DNA of 64,000 nt from Takakia lepidozioides. Lineage: Eukaryota; Streptophyta; Takakiopsida; Takakiales; Takakiaceae. Numbering within the stretch: the first letter of the stretch is position 1; every line of letters begins with the position of its first letter. The notes beneath the pieces were generated by a model. That model was not told the DNA's origin, made no database searches, and was given only the letters and a program-made list of their open reading frames with translations. This document shows positions 12,285 through 22,199 of the stretch, one piece after another. The stretch lies in the NCBI GenBank assembly GCA_030704615.1, contig CM060731.1, positions 74,318,756 to 74,382,755 on the forward strand, read 5' to 3'. The position numbers and the translations under genes are program-made.

Positions 12285-12625
12285 AAGGTCAGATGGTGGG
12301 TTCAGCTGCAACATATGTCCAACACCAGATATCTTAAGTTAATCGACTCTATATCTTGAAAACAGGACCGCCCACCGACCTGTCAAACAGGCTAAGTCCT
12401 GGTAGAAGACAGTAGAAGAGATTCTCAAGGACCTGGACCTAGACCTGGAACCGCAAGTCTTCACCCTGCTGGATAAATCTAACTTAGAGGCTGTAGTGTC
12501 CAACCATGTCTGTGGGCAACCTGAAGACATTATTCATTTTCTGATACACTGTCCGGGGTTCTCTCACCAAAGAGACGCTCTCTTCAAATCTATCAAGGGA
12601 ATTGTGCATGTACCTCTGTTTACCA
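12285..12625 (+). pseudogene. Second LINE-like fragment, left half of the CACTA target
   Basis: Repeats the 11270-11480 sequence (aggtcagatggtggg..., ccgcaagtcttcaccctgctgg), then jumps to the HFLIHCPGFSHQRDALFKS part, so an internal deletion removed the LPLNIKQKQRG and CPLCG portion. It stops at ctctgtttacca exactly where a CACTA terminus begins. The missing continuation (actttgaaagtcgaggctga) resumes at 25324 on the far side of the CACTA. Confidence 0.6.
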
Positions 12626-13300
12626 CACTAGAAGAAAAACGTGGAATAACCACTGGCCCTTTAACCACTACTGTCTTTTTCCACTCTATAAACCACTAGT
12701 AACCACTTGTCAGTGGTTAATCCCAATGAAATGCCACGGTTGCATCACAGACAGTGGTTGGAAGTGGTTTCAACCACTCAGTAGTCCACGTGTAATAATT
12801 TGTTTTTATTTATTTATTTATTATTTGCTAATATATTTTAATTAATTAGTATAATATTCCACGTGGACGAGTGTAGTGGTACATTGTGAGTGGTTATAGA
12901 CACCTCAGTGATGGGAAGTGGTTGAAACCACTTCCTACTCCATGTGTAATAATTCAAATTTTATTTGTGATTTATTATTTGGAAATATATTTTAGTTCAT
13001 AAATATAATATTCCACGTGGACGGGGACAGTGCACGTTGATCTTGAGTGGTTAAAGACACCTCATTGATTTGTACCACTTTGATAGTGGTGGAGAGTGGG
13101 TGGTGAAAGATACTGCAGTAATTGGAACCACTATGCTAGTGGTTGCTCATGAGTGGTTGCCTACACAACAGTGATTGGTACCACTTTTTGGGTGATACAT
13201 GAAAAACTTTAAGTGGTTTGTGCAGTTGTGACAGACTTTGAAAAACAGACAAGTGGCCAGACCATTGTGGGATGATGCTATTGAACAAATGGTTCCAACA
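12626..13300. repeat. CACTA left TIR and subterminal ACCACT repeats
   Basis: After the terminal repeat, ACCACT or AGTGGT words occur repeatedly in both orientations to about 13230, separated by AT-rich spacers such as taataatt and ccacgtggac. Such subterminal arrays bind TnpA-type proteins in En/Spm. Confidence 0.8.
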
Positions 13301-13307
13301 ATAAACT

Positions 13308-13500
13308 TTATTTTGAATCTGAAACATATTCGTCACCCTCTGAATCACTTTGCTCAACTGGAATAGCGGTTGGTTGCACAAATGCCGCTTGAATGGTAGC
13401 CAACATAGCTAGGTCTTCTTTATTTAGAGCCGTGGGACCATCTAATGACCTAGGTATTGACTGATTTGATAAGGTAGACGTCGATTGGCACGCCACTCAT
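13308..13500 (-). pseudogene. Possible last exon of the CACTA transposase
   Basis: The minus strand is open for about 60 codons ending VEQSDSEGDEYVSDSK and a stop, downstream of and on the same strand as the DUF4218-like exon. The acidic Ser-rich C-terminus has no recognised domain. Its place just inside the subterminal repeats suggests a terminal exon of the TNP2-type gene. Splice sites were not resolved. Confidence 0.35.
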
Positions 13501-13862
13501 CACCACATGCCTCTTTGTCTGCTGTGAACTGTGCCTTCTCTGTTGCATACTTTTTGTCACAAAATGGCAACAAGAATGACACATGTTAGCAATGAAGTAT
13601 TGCATTACTTAGCAAAAAATACCTAGCATGAATGATACTTTGAAAACCACTGTTTCAAACCACTGGAGGAGTGAGCAGAATGACTTGTAAATTCTCATGC
13701 TCTTCCAACAAGTCACTCACTCAGACATTCCGTTACTACAAGATTGGTTATAATCAGGATGAACCACTGACATTTGTGACTTTGTGGGTGGTTATATTAC
13801 ATTGGTGACAGTCAGAATTGAAATTGAACTTGATATGAATAAGGTGCAATGAAAAGAAGTAC

Positions 13863-14213
13863 TCACTGCGCCCAAGGAGCCATGACATTGGTATTGTTCA
13901 GCACATATAAATGTGCTGCATCTCTCCCAACTCCAGTCATGTCCCGCTTTTTGCCGACACCTTCGAAGACCTCGTCCTCAACCCCTTCCTCCGCATTTGC
14001 ACCCCAAGTCCGCTGTTGAGTTGCATCAAATGATTGCATATACTCAGTCATGAACCCCATGGCCTCATCCAGAACATACCCTACAGCCGTACTCCCTTCT
14101 GGCTTTGTGTAATTCCTAACGTATCCCTTAAGATCTTTCATGTAACGCTCCATGGGATACATCCACCGTGAAGACACTGGATGGACAGTTTTGTTCATCT
14201 CCATGGAATACAT
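13863..14213 (-). pseudogene. CACTA TNP2-type transposase fragment (DUF4218-like)
   Basis: The peptide contains VSSRWMYPMERYMKDLKGYV followed by RNYTKPEGSTAVGYVLDEAM. This is the conserved core of DUF4218 (W-MYP-ERYM--LK-YV-N---PEGS---GY), which follows the TNP2 catalytic domain in plant CACTA transposases. Only about 116 residues are seen. The catalytic TNP2 region is missing upstream on this strand, where tRNA-like SINE sequence and PPR fragments lie instead. The gene points toward the left terminus. Family assignment is confident; the copy is incomplete. Confidence 0.8.
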
Positions 14214-14279
14214 CTATGTGCTCACTTGTAACCACTAAAATATTTATTAAAAAAAAAAATCAAAGTGCAAAAGATTTTT

Positions 14280-14360
14280 AAAAAGCACATCGGTTGGTAA
14301 GTGCAGAGTGTGTCGCCCTGGTGGTTCAGGGTTCAAACCCGCTGCATTACTCCATGTGTG
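14280..14360 (+). repeat. tRNA-derived SINE-like head 1
   Basis: A box-A-like word (ttggtaagtgc) is followed about 30 bases later by a B-box-like ggttcaaaccc. This is the internal Pol III promoter layout of tRNA-derived SINEs. No cloverleaf with paired acceptor stem was found, so it is not called a tRNA gene. Confidence 0.45.
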
Positions 14361-14584
14361 GAATTGTTTGTGACGACGGTATGTCTAGGCGTTGATCCTC
14401 TTGTAGGTCTCATGGCCCATAAATGAAAGGGGGTTAATTTGTCCCCCTCCTCAAGGGCCTGAGGTTTCATTTAAAATTTATTAAAAAATATTTTAAAAAA
14501 ATTGCTTATAGGGTTTGTGAAAAGGTTAAAAAACTTAAAAAGTTGCCCATCACGTATGTACAATATATACATACTTTTGGGGGG

Positions 14585-14670
14585 AAATTTCAAATGTGTG
14601 CAAGTAGCGTACTGGTAAGGGCTCTTCATACGTGTCGCGGGGTCGCGGGTACAAACTTCTCGCGTTGTTT
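14585..14670 (+). repeat. tRNA-derived SINE-like head 2
   Basis: A-box-like ctggtaagggc and B-box-like gcgggtacaaac are separated by about 30 bases, followed by a T run and the tandem phrase ctaagccccactaagcccc. Related acceptors with gcaggtcgcgtttcaatctc follow at about 14750 and 15190. Confidence 0.4.
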
Positions 14671-15339
14671 TTTTCCCCCTCATGCACTAAGCCCCACTAA
14701 GCCCCATTAAGCCCGATCGTTGTTGTGCACACTAAGTCCTCGTGCAGGTTGGTCTTAGCAGGTCGCGTTTCAATCTCTGCTCGTTCAGCTGCACCGTGGT
14801 GGTTCTCATGGACAATCCGACATTACCTAACTACAGACACAAGCAGCACACACAAGAGGTCCGTTTGGGTTCATGGTCTGTCAAATCCTCCATGGGTCAT
14901 GACACAAGGTCGACGACAATGTGGTTAGGGCACCTTCTTCTTCGACCTATTTCAGCTTGTTTTGCCCTCTCATCAGCCTCGGCCCTGGATTTGCAGCACG
15001 GAGCAAAGCTCGCATGAGTTTTTTACGATCCTTCATGATGGTGGGACAATCGCAATCGCAAGGTGTGGCTTTTTCTTAATGTAGGATGTGAAGAAGTTTG
15101 TCCATCCTGCAAATGTGGGCTTTTGGCTCCTGTTAGTACCATGATTTGGTATTCTTCCTGATGTTTATAAGGTTCTTGGAAGAGTCAGCTTGGTCTTAGC
15201 AGGTCGTGTTTCAATCTCTGCTCGCTTAGCTGCACCATGGTGGTTCTCATGGACCAATGCGATGTTTTTTTTTCCCCTCAAGCACTAAGCCCCACTAAGC
15301 CCTATCGCTGTTGCACACTTAAGTCCTCGCTGATGTTTA

Positions 15340-15806
15340 CAAGGTTCTTGGGAGAGTCAGCTTGGTCCAGGGTATGCACGGCAGGGACGTGGGATGGACG
15401 CTTTGGAGACCTATGAGCAAATGATGGGGGAAGCACATCGTGTTTATTTGTGCATTTGTAATGCTTGTGCAAGCCTGGCAGCCCTGGAGAAGGGCAAGAG
15501 GTGCATGGGGATATCATCAAAGTTGGAATTGTGCCAAATGTCAATCTGAACACTGCCCTGGCAGCTTTGGAAAAGGGGAAAGAGGTCCATGGCATCATCT
15601 TCAGAGCTGGAATTGTATCAGATGTCATTATGAACAATACCCTGGTGAACATGTTTGCAAAATGTGGGTGCATCTAGGATGCAAAGGGAGTGTTTGACAC
15701 TATGGCTGAACGAGATGTGGTGTCGTGGAGTGCGATGCTTGCAGGGTATGCACGGAAGGGATGTGGGATGGAGGCTTTGGAGACCTATGAGCAAAGGATG
15801 GGGGAA
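15340..15806 (+). pseudogene. PPR pseudogene fragment, left of the hAT-like insertion
   Basis: Decoded in shifting frames it gives the unit found throughout the window: ALETYEQMMGE, ACASLAALEKGKEVHG, DIIKAGIVPNVNLNTAL, MFAKCGCI, FDTMAERDVVSWSAMLAGYA. These are PLS-class pentatricopeptide motifs of organellar RNA-editing factors. Frameshifts and a stop after CGCI show it is not translated as a PPR protein. It stops at gatgggggaa, where the hAT-like element begins, and resumes at 20838. Confidence 0.75.
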
Positions 15807-15939
15807 CCTGGGGGGTGCACTCCTCATTAAATGTACCAGCCACGTGCGTGCACAGGAGGGGGTATTTTAAACCCCCCCATGTACAACATTATACATATAA
15901 AGGGGGGTTTAAAACACCTTAAATATAATATTACAGGAG

Positions 15940-16015
15940 GGGGTAGTGTAGTGGTAAGAACGACGATTAGGCTGCGATGCACCGCGGGATCAATTCCTTT
16001 TGTTTGGTTTTCTTT
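15940..16015 (+). repeat. tRNA-like SINE head inside the hAT-like element
   Basis: The stretch has a near-canonical A box (tagtgtagtggtaagaac) and B box (cgggatcaattcc) about 35 bases apart, resembling the two halves of a plant tRNA. It is followed by a T-rich Pol III-terminator-like run. The B box has lost the GTTCGA core, arguing for a SINE over a functional tRNA. Confidence 0.5.
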
Positions 16016-16099
16016 TTCTTTTCTTTTTTTCTTTCTCCCCGCGATCTTTCTCCCCTTCCCTGGCTTTCTCTTTTCCCTCTCCTCCTCTCATCTCCTCTC

Positions 16100-16370
16100 C
16101 CGCGTTCAAGATGAACAAGATGTGGCATCGTGCAAGCCTGGCAGTCCTAGAAAAGGGCAAAGAGGTGCATGGGGATATCGTCAAAGCTGGAATTGTACCA
16201 AATGTCATTCTAAACACTGCCCTGGCAACTCTGGAAAAGGGGAAAGATGTCCATGGCGACATCTTCAAAGCTGGAATTGTACCAGCTGTCATTCTGAACA
16301 ATACCCTGGTGGACATGTTTGCAAAATGTGGGTGCATCTTGGCGAACAGCCGTGCAAGGATCTGTTCGTG
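16100..16370 (+). pseudogene. PPR fragment
   Basis: Open across SLAVLEKGKEVHGDIVKAGI, PNVILNTALATLEKGKDVHG, DIFKAGIVPAVILNNTLVDM and FAKCGCI. The half-unit LEKGK-VHGDI-KAGIVP is present twice in tandem, the same internal duplication seen in the array at 35790-38575. The frame then leaves PPR sequence. Confidence 0.7.
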
Positions 16371-16419
16371 GTGTAAGTGAAGAGGGTCGCTCTCAGATGG
16401 GAGTGTACACCGGAAATGT

Positions 16420-16560
16420 ATCAGAAAATGTTTAGTCTTCAGGCTTCCCGCACGTCGGGCATTGACAGGCTACCTCTCATCTCTGCATCTGTTTGTTTGT
16501 TCAAAGGTACACTCCCCGACCTGCATTTCAATTTCAGTCTATTGCCAAGAGTAGAGAGAG
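16420..16560 (-). pseudogene. LINE-like fragment, antisense
   Basis: Diverged copy on the minus strand of part of the LINE-like repeat: the phrases cattgacaggctacc, ctctgcatctg and caatttcagtctattgcc match in order those at about 21930-22020. It is too decayed to read as protein. Confidence 0.35.
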
Positions 16561-16869
16561 CGAAACGTACTCATACGACGTTTGCCATTGCATTGTGGCC
16601 ATTTACCCAGTCCGTGCCCAGTTTGGGCGGAACAGGGAGAGGTGTGTGTGAGGGAGAAAGTACTCATGATAGCCTTGTGGCCATAGACCCTGCACCCAGA
16701 TTGGGCAGAACAAAGAGGAGGAGAGAGAGAGTCATGACACTGGTTGCTAAAACCTTGCCAGCCCTAGACCCCGCCCCAAAGCAGAAGATGGACATGGCGA
16801 GGAGGAAACAACAAGTAGGACTGCGAAACCACTTCAATCCATGCCCCATCAAAGGGACCTATCTTCATT

Positions 16870-17215
16870 TACAAAGTCAAAGGGAGTGTTCGACACTATG
16901 GCTGAACGAGGTGTGGTGTCGTGGAGTGCGGTGCTTGCAGGGTATGCATAGCAGGGACGTGGGATGGAGGCTTTGGAGACCTATGAGCAAATGATGTGCG
17001 ACGGGGTGAAGCCCGACCACATCACGTTTGTTGCGTTTGCAGTGCGTGTGCAAGCCTGGCGGCCCTGGAAAAGGGCAAAGAGGTGCATGTCGACATCGTC
17101 AGAGCTGGAATTGTACCAAATGTGATCCTGAACACTGCCCTAGTGGACGTGTATGCCAAATGTGGGTGCATGGAGGATGCAAAGGGAGTGTTCGACAATA
17201 TTGCCTAATGAGATG
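16870..17215 (+). pseudogene. PPR fragment with intact S/L-type unit
   Basis: Readable units include FDTMAERGVVSWSAVLAGYA, QGRGMEALETYEQM, VKPDHITFV and CSACASLAALEKGKEVHVDI followed by LVDVYAKCGCMEDAKGVFDN, then a stop (IA-stop). Frames change between 16990 and 17040. It leads directly into the E-domain remnant, so the order PPR then E is preserved as in a normal editing factor. Confidence 0.75.
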
Positions 17216-17727
17216 TGGTGTCGTGGAATGCAATGATCGCAGGATATGCACAGCATGGTTGTCATAGGGAGGTCCTGCAACTATTGCAAAAGAACGGCTT
17301 GAAGCAGTTGTGTTCTCTCTGCATGCAGCCACACTGGCCTTCTGAATGAAGGAAGACGCTACTTCGATTCCCTGATTCAAGATCATGGTGTCACTCCGAC
17401 AGTATAGCACTTTGGCTGCATGGTGGACCTTCTTGGACGTGCGGGACAACTGGATGAGGCAGTGGACCTGAACGTGCGGCAACATCTATCCTCAAGTGGA
17501 ATGAACAGGATGCCGCGACTTAGTTGCTATCAAACATCTACGCTGTAGCTGGCAGGTGGGTTGATACTGTAAAGGTGAGAAGAATGATGAAGGTCAGAGG
17601 GGTTGAAAAGGAGCCAGGTCGCTGCTGCATTGAGGTTTGCAACAGGGTGCACACCTTCGTTGTAGATGACAAGTTGCATCCCAAAATTAAGGAAATCCAT
17701 GCTGAGCTGAGAGGATTGTTGGGAAGA
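17216..17727 (+). pseudogene. PPR E/E+ domain remnant
   Basis: The right part is well preserved: LLSNIYAVAGRWVDTVKVRR, MMKVRGVEKEPGRCCIEVCN, RVHTFVVDDKLHPKIKEIHA, ELRGLLGR then stop. This matches the E and E+ motifs that follow PPR arrays in plant organelle editing factors (LLSNIYA-AGRW---KVR, KEPG-SWIEV, VH-F---D--HP). The left part (17280-17500) is broken by frameshifts and stops, with traces such as the HGGPSWTCGTTG frame. Normally the serine-tryptophan of SWIEV is present; here it is CCIEV. Confidence 0.8.
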
Positions 17728-17759
17728 TGAAGGTGATTTGCCAGGAGCCGTTTTCCACA

Positions 17760-18118
17760 TTATCTATGATTACCTACAAGAAACCTGCATGGATAGATGG
17801 TCAAGTGGAAGCTGCAGCAGCAGCGGCACAATTGATAAAATCAAGCGTTGCTAATGAAGGCACCTTCTTCAACACATTTCACCCTGTTTTTCCCTCTTAT
17901 CAGAATCGGCCCTAAATATCCATATTGAATTCTGCAAGTTAACTGGTTGAGTGAATCTTTGATAGTTTGGAGTGACTTTGACATGATACTCCCAACTGAC
18001 AACAGGAAAGTACCCTAAAAGAGGTAACAGAGATGAGGAGAAGCTGTGGAATGAATACTTTTCTGACCCCAGTCAATGGTGGGACAACCGAGGCAAAAAG
18101 GTGAATGCAAAAAGGTGA
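17760..18118 (+). pseudogene. OSB-like PDF-motif repeat linked to PPR sequence
   Basis: Two exon-like pieces flank what looks like an intron (about 17915-18010). The first codes YKKPAWIDGQVEAAAAAAQL and FFNTFHPVFPSYQ. The second codes a PDF motif: KLWNEYFSDPSQWWDNRGKK followed by VNA. LW-(x)-FF-DP-QWWDNR is the hallmark of organellar single-stranded DNA-binding (OSB) proteins. An OB-fold domain is not seen, so these are fragments. The unit is repeated beside PPR fragments in at least six places. Confidence 0.6.
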
Positions 18119-18119
18119 A

Positions 18120-18790
18120 TGCCTGTCAGATTACATGTCATTCTGAACACTATGGCTGAATGAGATGCGGTGTCATGGATTGTGATGTTTGCAGGGTATG
18201 CACAGCAGGGGGTGCGGGATGGAGGCTTTGGAGACCTATGAGCAAATGATGGGGGAAGGGGTGAAGCCGCCCACATAACGTTTGTGTGCATTTGCAATGC
18301 GTCTGGCAGCCCTGGAAAAGGGCAGGGCAAAGAGATCCCTGGTGACATCATCAAATCTGTAATTGTACCAGATGACATCCTAAACATTGCTCTGATGGCC
18401 ATGTATGCCAAATGTGGGAGCATTGAGGATGCCAAGGGAGTATTCAACACTATGACTGAATGAGATGTGGTGTCGTGGAACGCGATGCTTGCAGGGTGTG
18501 CAGAGCAGGAGCGCGAGATGGGGCTTTGGAGACCTGAAAGCAGATGATGGGGGAAGGGGTGAAGCTCAACCACATCATGTTTGTGTGCTTTGCAGTGCGT
18601 GTGCAAGCCTGCAGCCATGGAAAAGGGCAAAGAGGTGCATGGTTGCATCACCAAAGCTGGAATTGTACCGGATGTGATTATGAACAATACCCTTGTGGAC
18701 ATGTATGCCATTGTGGGAGCATTGAGGATGCGGAGGGAGTGTTCAACACTATGGCTGAACGAGGTGGTGTCGAGGAACACGATTCATCCA
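18120..18790 (+). pseudogene. PPR fragments
   Basis: Two successive degenerate PLS units are readable (MEALETYEQMMGEGVKPPT, LMAMYAKCGSIEDAKGVFNT, then AGCAEQERE, MMGEGVKLNHIMFV and KAGIVPDVIMNNTLVDMYA). There are several stops in place of Glu or Gln (TGA after MTE) and frameshifts. Confidence 0.7.
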
Positions 18791-18825
18791 AGAGCTCAAT
18801 TTTAAACACAAGATTACTTTTGATT

Positions 18826-19142
18826 CCCTGCGGATCAATAGCTACAAGAAAGCTGCGTGGGTAGATGGTCAGCTGGAAACAGCAGCGGCAGCAGTGCATT
18901 TGATAGAACAAGGCGATGCTAATGAAGGTACCTTCTTCAACACATTTCAGCCTGTTTTTCCCTGTTATCAAAGTTTTTCCCTATTTTTTCCCGAATGAGC
19001 ATGGATAGAGTGTGGGTCCAGATTCATCCAAGAGGGCTGGACTTCAAGCTCCAGATTACCTTGATTCCATGTGGGGGTCAGTAGCTACAAGAAACCTGCA
19101 TGAGTAGATGGTCAACTAAAGGCAGCAGCTGCAACGGCACAG
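18826..19142 (+). pseudogene. OSB/PPR-linked repeat, two partial copies
   Basis: Contains two copies of the gatcaatagctacaagaaa-type phrase with WVDGQLETAAAAVHLIEQG-like coding and a ggatagagtgtgggtccagattcatcc spacer shared with 1880-1900 (antisense) and 48415-48450. No PDF motif is present in this copy. Confidence 0.5.
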
Positions 19143-19775
19143 TTGATAAAATCAGGCACCTCAACCATGACCACAACTTCTGAAAGAGGATCAAGAGAGG
19201 GAGTCCACAATGTTTTTCTACTCAACACCCTTGTCAACATGTATGTTATATGCGGGAGCATCATTGATGCTCACCAAGTGTTCAACAGAATGCCTCAACG
19301 ATCTTTGATCACGTGGAATATAATGTTGGCAGGATGTAATGCGTGTCCAAGCCTGCGAGCTCTGGAAAAGGGGAAAGAGGTCCATGGTGACATTGTCGAA
19401 GCTGGAATTGTACCAGATGTCATTTTGAACACTCCCCTGGTGGACATGTATGCCAAATGTGGGTGCATTAAGGATGCGAAGGGAGTTTCCATGGCTGAAC
19501 GAGGTGTGGTGTGGTGGAGTGCGGTGCTTGCAGGGTATGCACAGCAGGGACGTGGTATGGAGGCTTTGGAGACCTATGATCAAATGATGGGGGAAGGGGT
19601 GAAGCCCGACCACATCACGTTTGTGTACATTTGCAATGTGTGTGCAAGCCTGTCAGCTCTGGAAAAGGGCAAAGAGGACCATGGCGACATTGTTGGATTT
19701 GCAATTGTATCAAATGTCATTCTGAACAATACCCTCGTGGACATGTATGAAGGGAGTGTTCAACGGTATGGCTGA
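19143..19775 (+). pseudogene. Best-preserved PPR segment (about 200 codons)
   Basis: An uninterrupted frame reads NTLVNMYVICGSIIDAHQVF, NRMPQRSLITWNIMLAG, CPSLRALEKGKEVHGDIVEA, GIVPDVILNTPLVDMYAKCG, then VVWWSAVLAGYAQQGRGMEA, LETYDQMMGEGVKPDHITFV and SALEKGKEDHGDIVGFAIVS. About five P/L/S-type PPR motifs are visible, but a short deletion (GVSMAERG for GVFDTMAERD) and the lack of an upstream start suggest a fragment. It would bind organellar RNA if expressed. It is followed by the DYW segment. Confidence 0.7.
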
Positions 19776-20147
19776 ACGAGATGTGCTGTCGTGGAGTGCG
19801 ATGATTGCAGGATATGCACAGCAAGGGCGCGGGATGGAGGCTTTGGAGACCTATGAGCAAATGATGTGCGAAGGGGTGAAGCCCGCTTTGCATTGCATGA
19901 TGTTGAGGAAGAGCTTAAAGAATCGTCTCTTTGCCACCACAATGAGAAGCTGGCCATTGTTTTTTGGCTTATCAACACACCCTCTGGGATGTCTTTGGGG
20001 ATCATCAGGAATCTTCGGATGTGTGGTGATTGCCACATAGCCACCAAATTCATCTCAAAGATAGCTAAGCAAGAGATTGTTGTACGGGATGCAAACCACT
20101 TTCACCACTTCCAAAATGGTGTTTGTTCTTGTGGGGAGTATTGGTGA
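19776..20147 (+). pseudogene. PPR unit fused to a DYW deaminase domain remnant
   Basis: A PPR unit (SWSAMIAGYAQQGRGMEALE, TYEQMMCEGVKPA) is joined directly to LHDVEEELKESSLCHHNEKL, AIVFWLINTPSGMSLGIIRN, LRMCGDCHIATKFISKIAKQ, EIVVRDANHFHHFQNGVCSC, GEYW-stop. The zinc and catalytic signature of the DYW cytidine deaminase is intact: HxE in HNEKLA, CxxC in CGDC and CSC near the end; the terminal tripeptide is EYW. The join removes the E/E+ domains and the DYW PG box and shifts frame near 19890, so it is a chimeric pseudogene. DYW proteins edit C to U in organellar transcripts. Confidence 0.82.
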
Positions 20148-20159
20148 AATGAAATGCTT

Positions 20160-20845
20160 GTCACCTAATTGAATGTATTGAACTCTGTCAGCTGCGAGTC
20201 AGGTTGAACTCCAACAGTGGCAGCAAAGGCGCACGAAATCTCTTTTTGGAGAGGAATTCTCAACAGTAGGTTTTGAACATAATTGGACCTTGCGAAGGTT
20301 GAAACTGTAGAACAAATTCAGAAACTGTCCTAGTTGATGAACAGAGGTGCAGTGACTAGGTCTTCATGGTCTTCAAGAGGGTCACTCTCTGATGAAAATA
20401 CCCAGGACTGTATATCAGAAATTGGAAACTTTCTGCAGGCCTCTTGCACATCGGGCATTGACAATGTCCCTTTCCTCTCTGCATCTGATTATTGTTAGAT
20501 TCCACAACAAGTTTTATCGAGGGCAAACAGATTTTTTTTAATTAATTTATTAGATTTTATTCTATTTTTAAATGAATAAACTTGATATAATATAAAAACA
20601 TACATATACATATTTGAGGGTATTTTTTAATTATTGAAAAGGAAAATATACATACAGAAGGCGGTACTTTTTAAAAATTACAAATTTCTATATATGTACA
20701 GGACGGGGTTTTATAATCTTCAAAATGTATGTACAGAGGGGGTATAAATGATCCAAGGACCCGTATACAGGGGTTTTTTTTTATTAGGCGGCGAACGCAC
20801 GTGATACGGACATTTTATAAAGAGTGCACCCCCCAGGTGGGGGAA
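20160..20845. other. Right subterminal part of the hAT-like element
   Basis: Includes a LINE-like antisense trace (20430-20500) and then AT-rich DNA (20520-20720) with repeated tatatgtaca/tgtatgtaca words and a ggggtttt block, partly mirroring the 15860-15940 region. No gene is seen. It ends in the terminal repeat and 8-bp duplication. Confidence 0.55.
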
Positions 20846-21610
20846 GCACATCATGTTTGTGTGCATTTGCAATTCTTGTGCAAGCCTGGCAGCCCTGGAG
20901 AAGGGCAAGAGGTGCATAGGGATATCATCAAAGCTGGAATTGTGCCAAATGTCAATTTGAACACTACCCTAGCAGCTTTGGAAAAGGGGAAAGAGGTCCA
21001 TGGCGACATCTTTAGAGTTGGAATTGTACCAGATGTCATTCTGAACAATACCCTGGTGAGCATGTTTGCAAAATGTGGGTGCATCTAGGAAGCAAAGGGA
21101 GTGTTCGACACTATGGCTGAACGAGATGTGGTGTCGTGGAGTGTGATGCTTGCAGGGTATGCACGGCAGGGACGTGGGATGGAGGCTTTGGAGAGCTATG
21201 AGCAGATGATGGGGGAAGCACATCATGTTTGTGTGCATTTGCAAAGCTTGTGCAAGCCTGACAACCGGCCTGGAGAAGGGCAAGAGGTGCATGGGGATAT
21301 CATCAAAGCTGGAATTGTGCCAAATGTCAATCTGAACACTGCCCTGGCAACTTAGGGGAAAGAGGTGCATGGCGACATCTTCAGAGTTATTATTGTACCG
21401 GATGTCATTCTGAACAAAACCCTGGTGAACATGTTTGCAAAATGTGGGTGCATCTAGGATGCAAAGGGAGTGTTCGACACTATGGCTGAACGAGATGTGG
21501 TGTCGTGGAATGCGATGCTTGCATGGTATGCACGGCAAGGACGTGGGATGGAGGCTTTGGAGAGCTATGAGCAAATGATGGGGGAAGGGGGGGGGCACCT
21601 TCTTTAGTAG
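20846..21610 (+). pseudogene. PPR fragments right of the hAT-like insertion
   Basis: Two units in shifting frames: KAGIVPNVNLNTTLAALEKG, KEVHGDIFRVGIVPDVILNN, TLVSMFAKCGCI-stop, then VFDTMAERDVVSWSVMLAGY and ARQGRGMEALESYEQMMGEA. The stop (TAG) after CGCI replaces the Glu codon of EDAKG and recurs in several fragments, so it predates their amplification. Confidence 0.75.
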
Positions 21611-21870
21611 CACAATGGCTACGAGTGGGTAGATGGTCAACTGGAAACAACAATGGCAGCAGCGCAATTGATAGAACAAGGCCCACTGCTAATGAAGGTA
21701 CCTTCTTCAACATATTTCACCCTGAATTCCCCTGCTATCAGAGTCCTCCCTAAGTATCCAAAAACAGGTAACAGATATGAGAAGAAGCTGTGGGATGAAT
21801 ACTTTTCTGACCCCAGTAACTGGTGGGACAACCAAGGCAAAAAGGTGAATGCCTGTTAGATTACAGAGTG
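21611..21870 (+). pseudogene. OSB-like repeat without the usual intron
   Basis: Reads continuously AAAQLIEQGPLLMKVPSSTY, FTLNSPAIRVLPKYPKTGNR, YEKKLWDEYFSDPSNWWDNQ, GKKVNAC then stop. Here the exon-like part is fused directly to the PDF-motif part, while other copies have about 100 bp of intron-like DNA between them. It is either a spliced (retroposed) copy or a deletion. Confidence 0.6.
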
Positions 21871-21929
21871 TAGCAGATGCAAATGACCATAGGAACTAGT
21901 GTGATAAGTTGAGTTGGGTGCAATTGCAC

Positions 21930-22165
21930 TCTCCCTTTCCTCTCTGCTTCTGATTGCTATTCAAAGGTAGGATTCCTGCCCTTAGTTTGAATTTCAGTTT
22001 GGTGCCGAGAGTGGGTAGACCCTTGAGGTCATCCATGATGTCCTCCCCATGTCATAGACTGGAAACAAGTCCAGGGAAGTTTTCTGCCTAGCTTCATTTT
22101 CATCAGACAATTTTCTGGAAACGGACATGGCTTTGGACACTACAGCCTCTAAGTCAGTAGGGTTG
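21930..22165 (-). pseudogene. LINE-like fragment, antisense
   Basis: Reverse complement of the 11465-11690 region (gacttagaggctgtagtg... to ...cctttgaa), inserted between OSB-like and PPR fragments inside the CACTA. Confidence 0.6.
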
Positions 22166-22199
22166 GGGCATTTGATGGAACAATTTTAAAAGGTGTCAG

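Larger units (their letters stand above)
15807..20837. mobile_element. hAT-like element (8-bp TSD) carrying PPR-DYW segments
   Basis: Ends are CCTGGGGGGTGCACTC at 15807 and its perfect reverse complement ending at 20837. Similarity continues imperfectly to about 45 bp (aatgt..., cacgtgcg). The flanks are TGGGGGAA at 15799-15806 and TGGGGGAA at 20838-20845, an exact 8-bp duplication within a PPR unit that reads gatgggggaagcacatc elsewhere. Eight-bp duplications fit hAT (or P-type) elements. No transposase was recognised, so it is non-autonomous. It contains a tRNA-like SINE head and several PPR segments, an E-domain segment and a DYW segment. Confidence 0.8.

Noticed and set aside
15940-16015. 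Functional tRNA gene
   Set aside because: A and B boxes are present but the B box lacks the GTTCGA core and no full cloverleaf could be paired.
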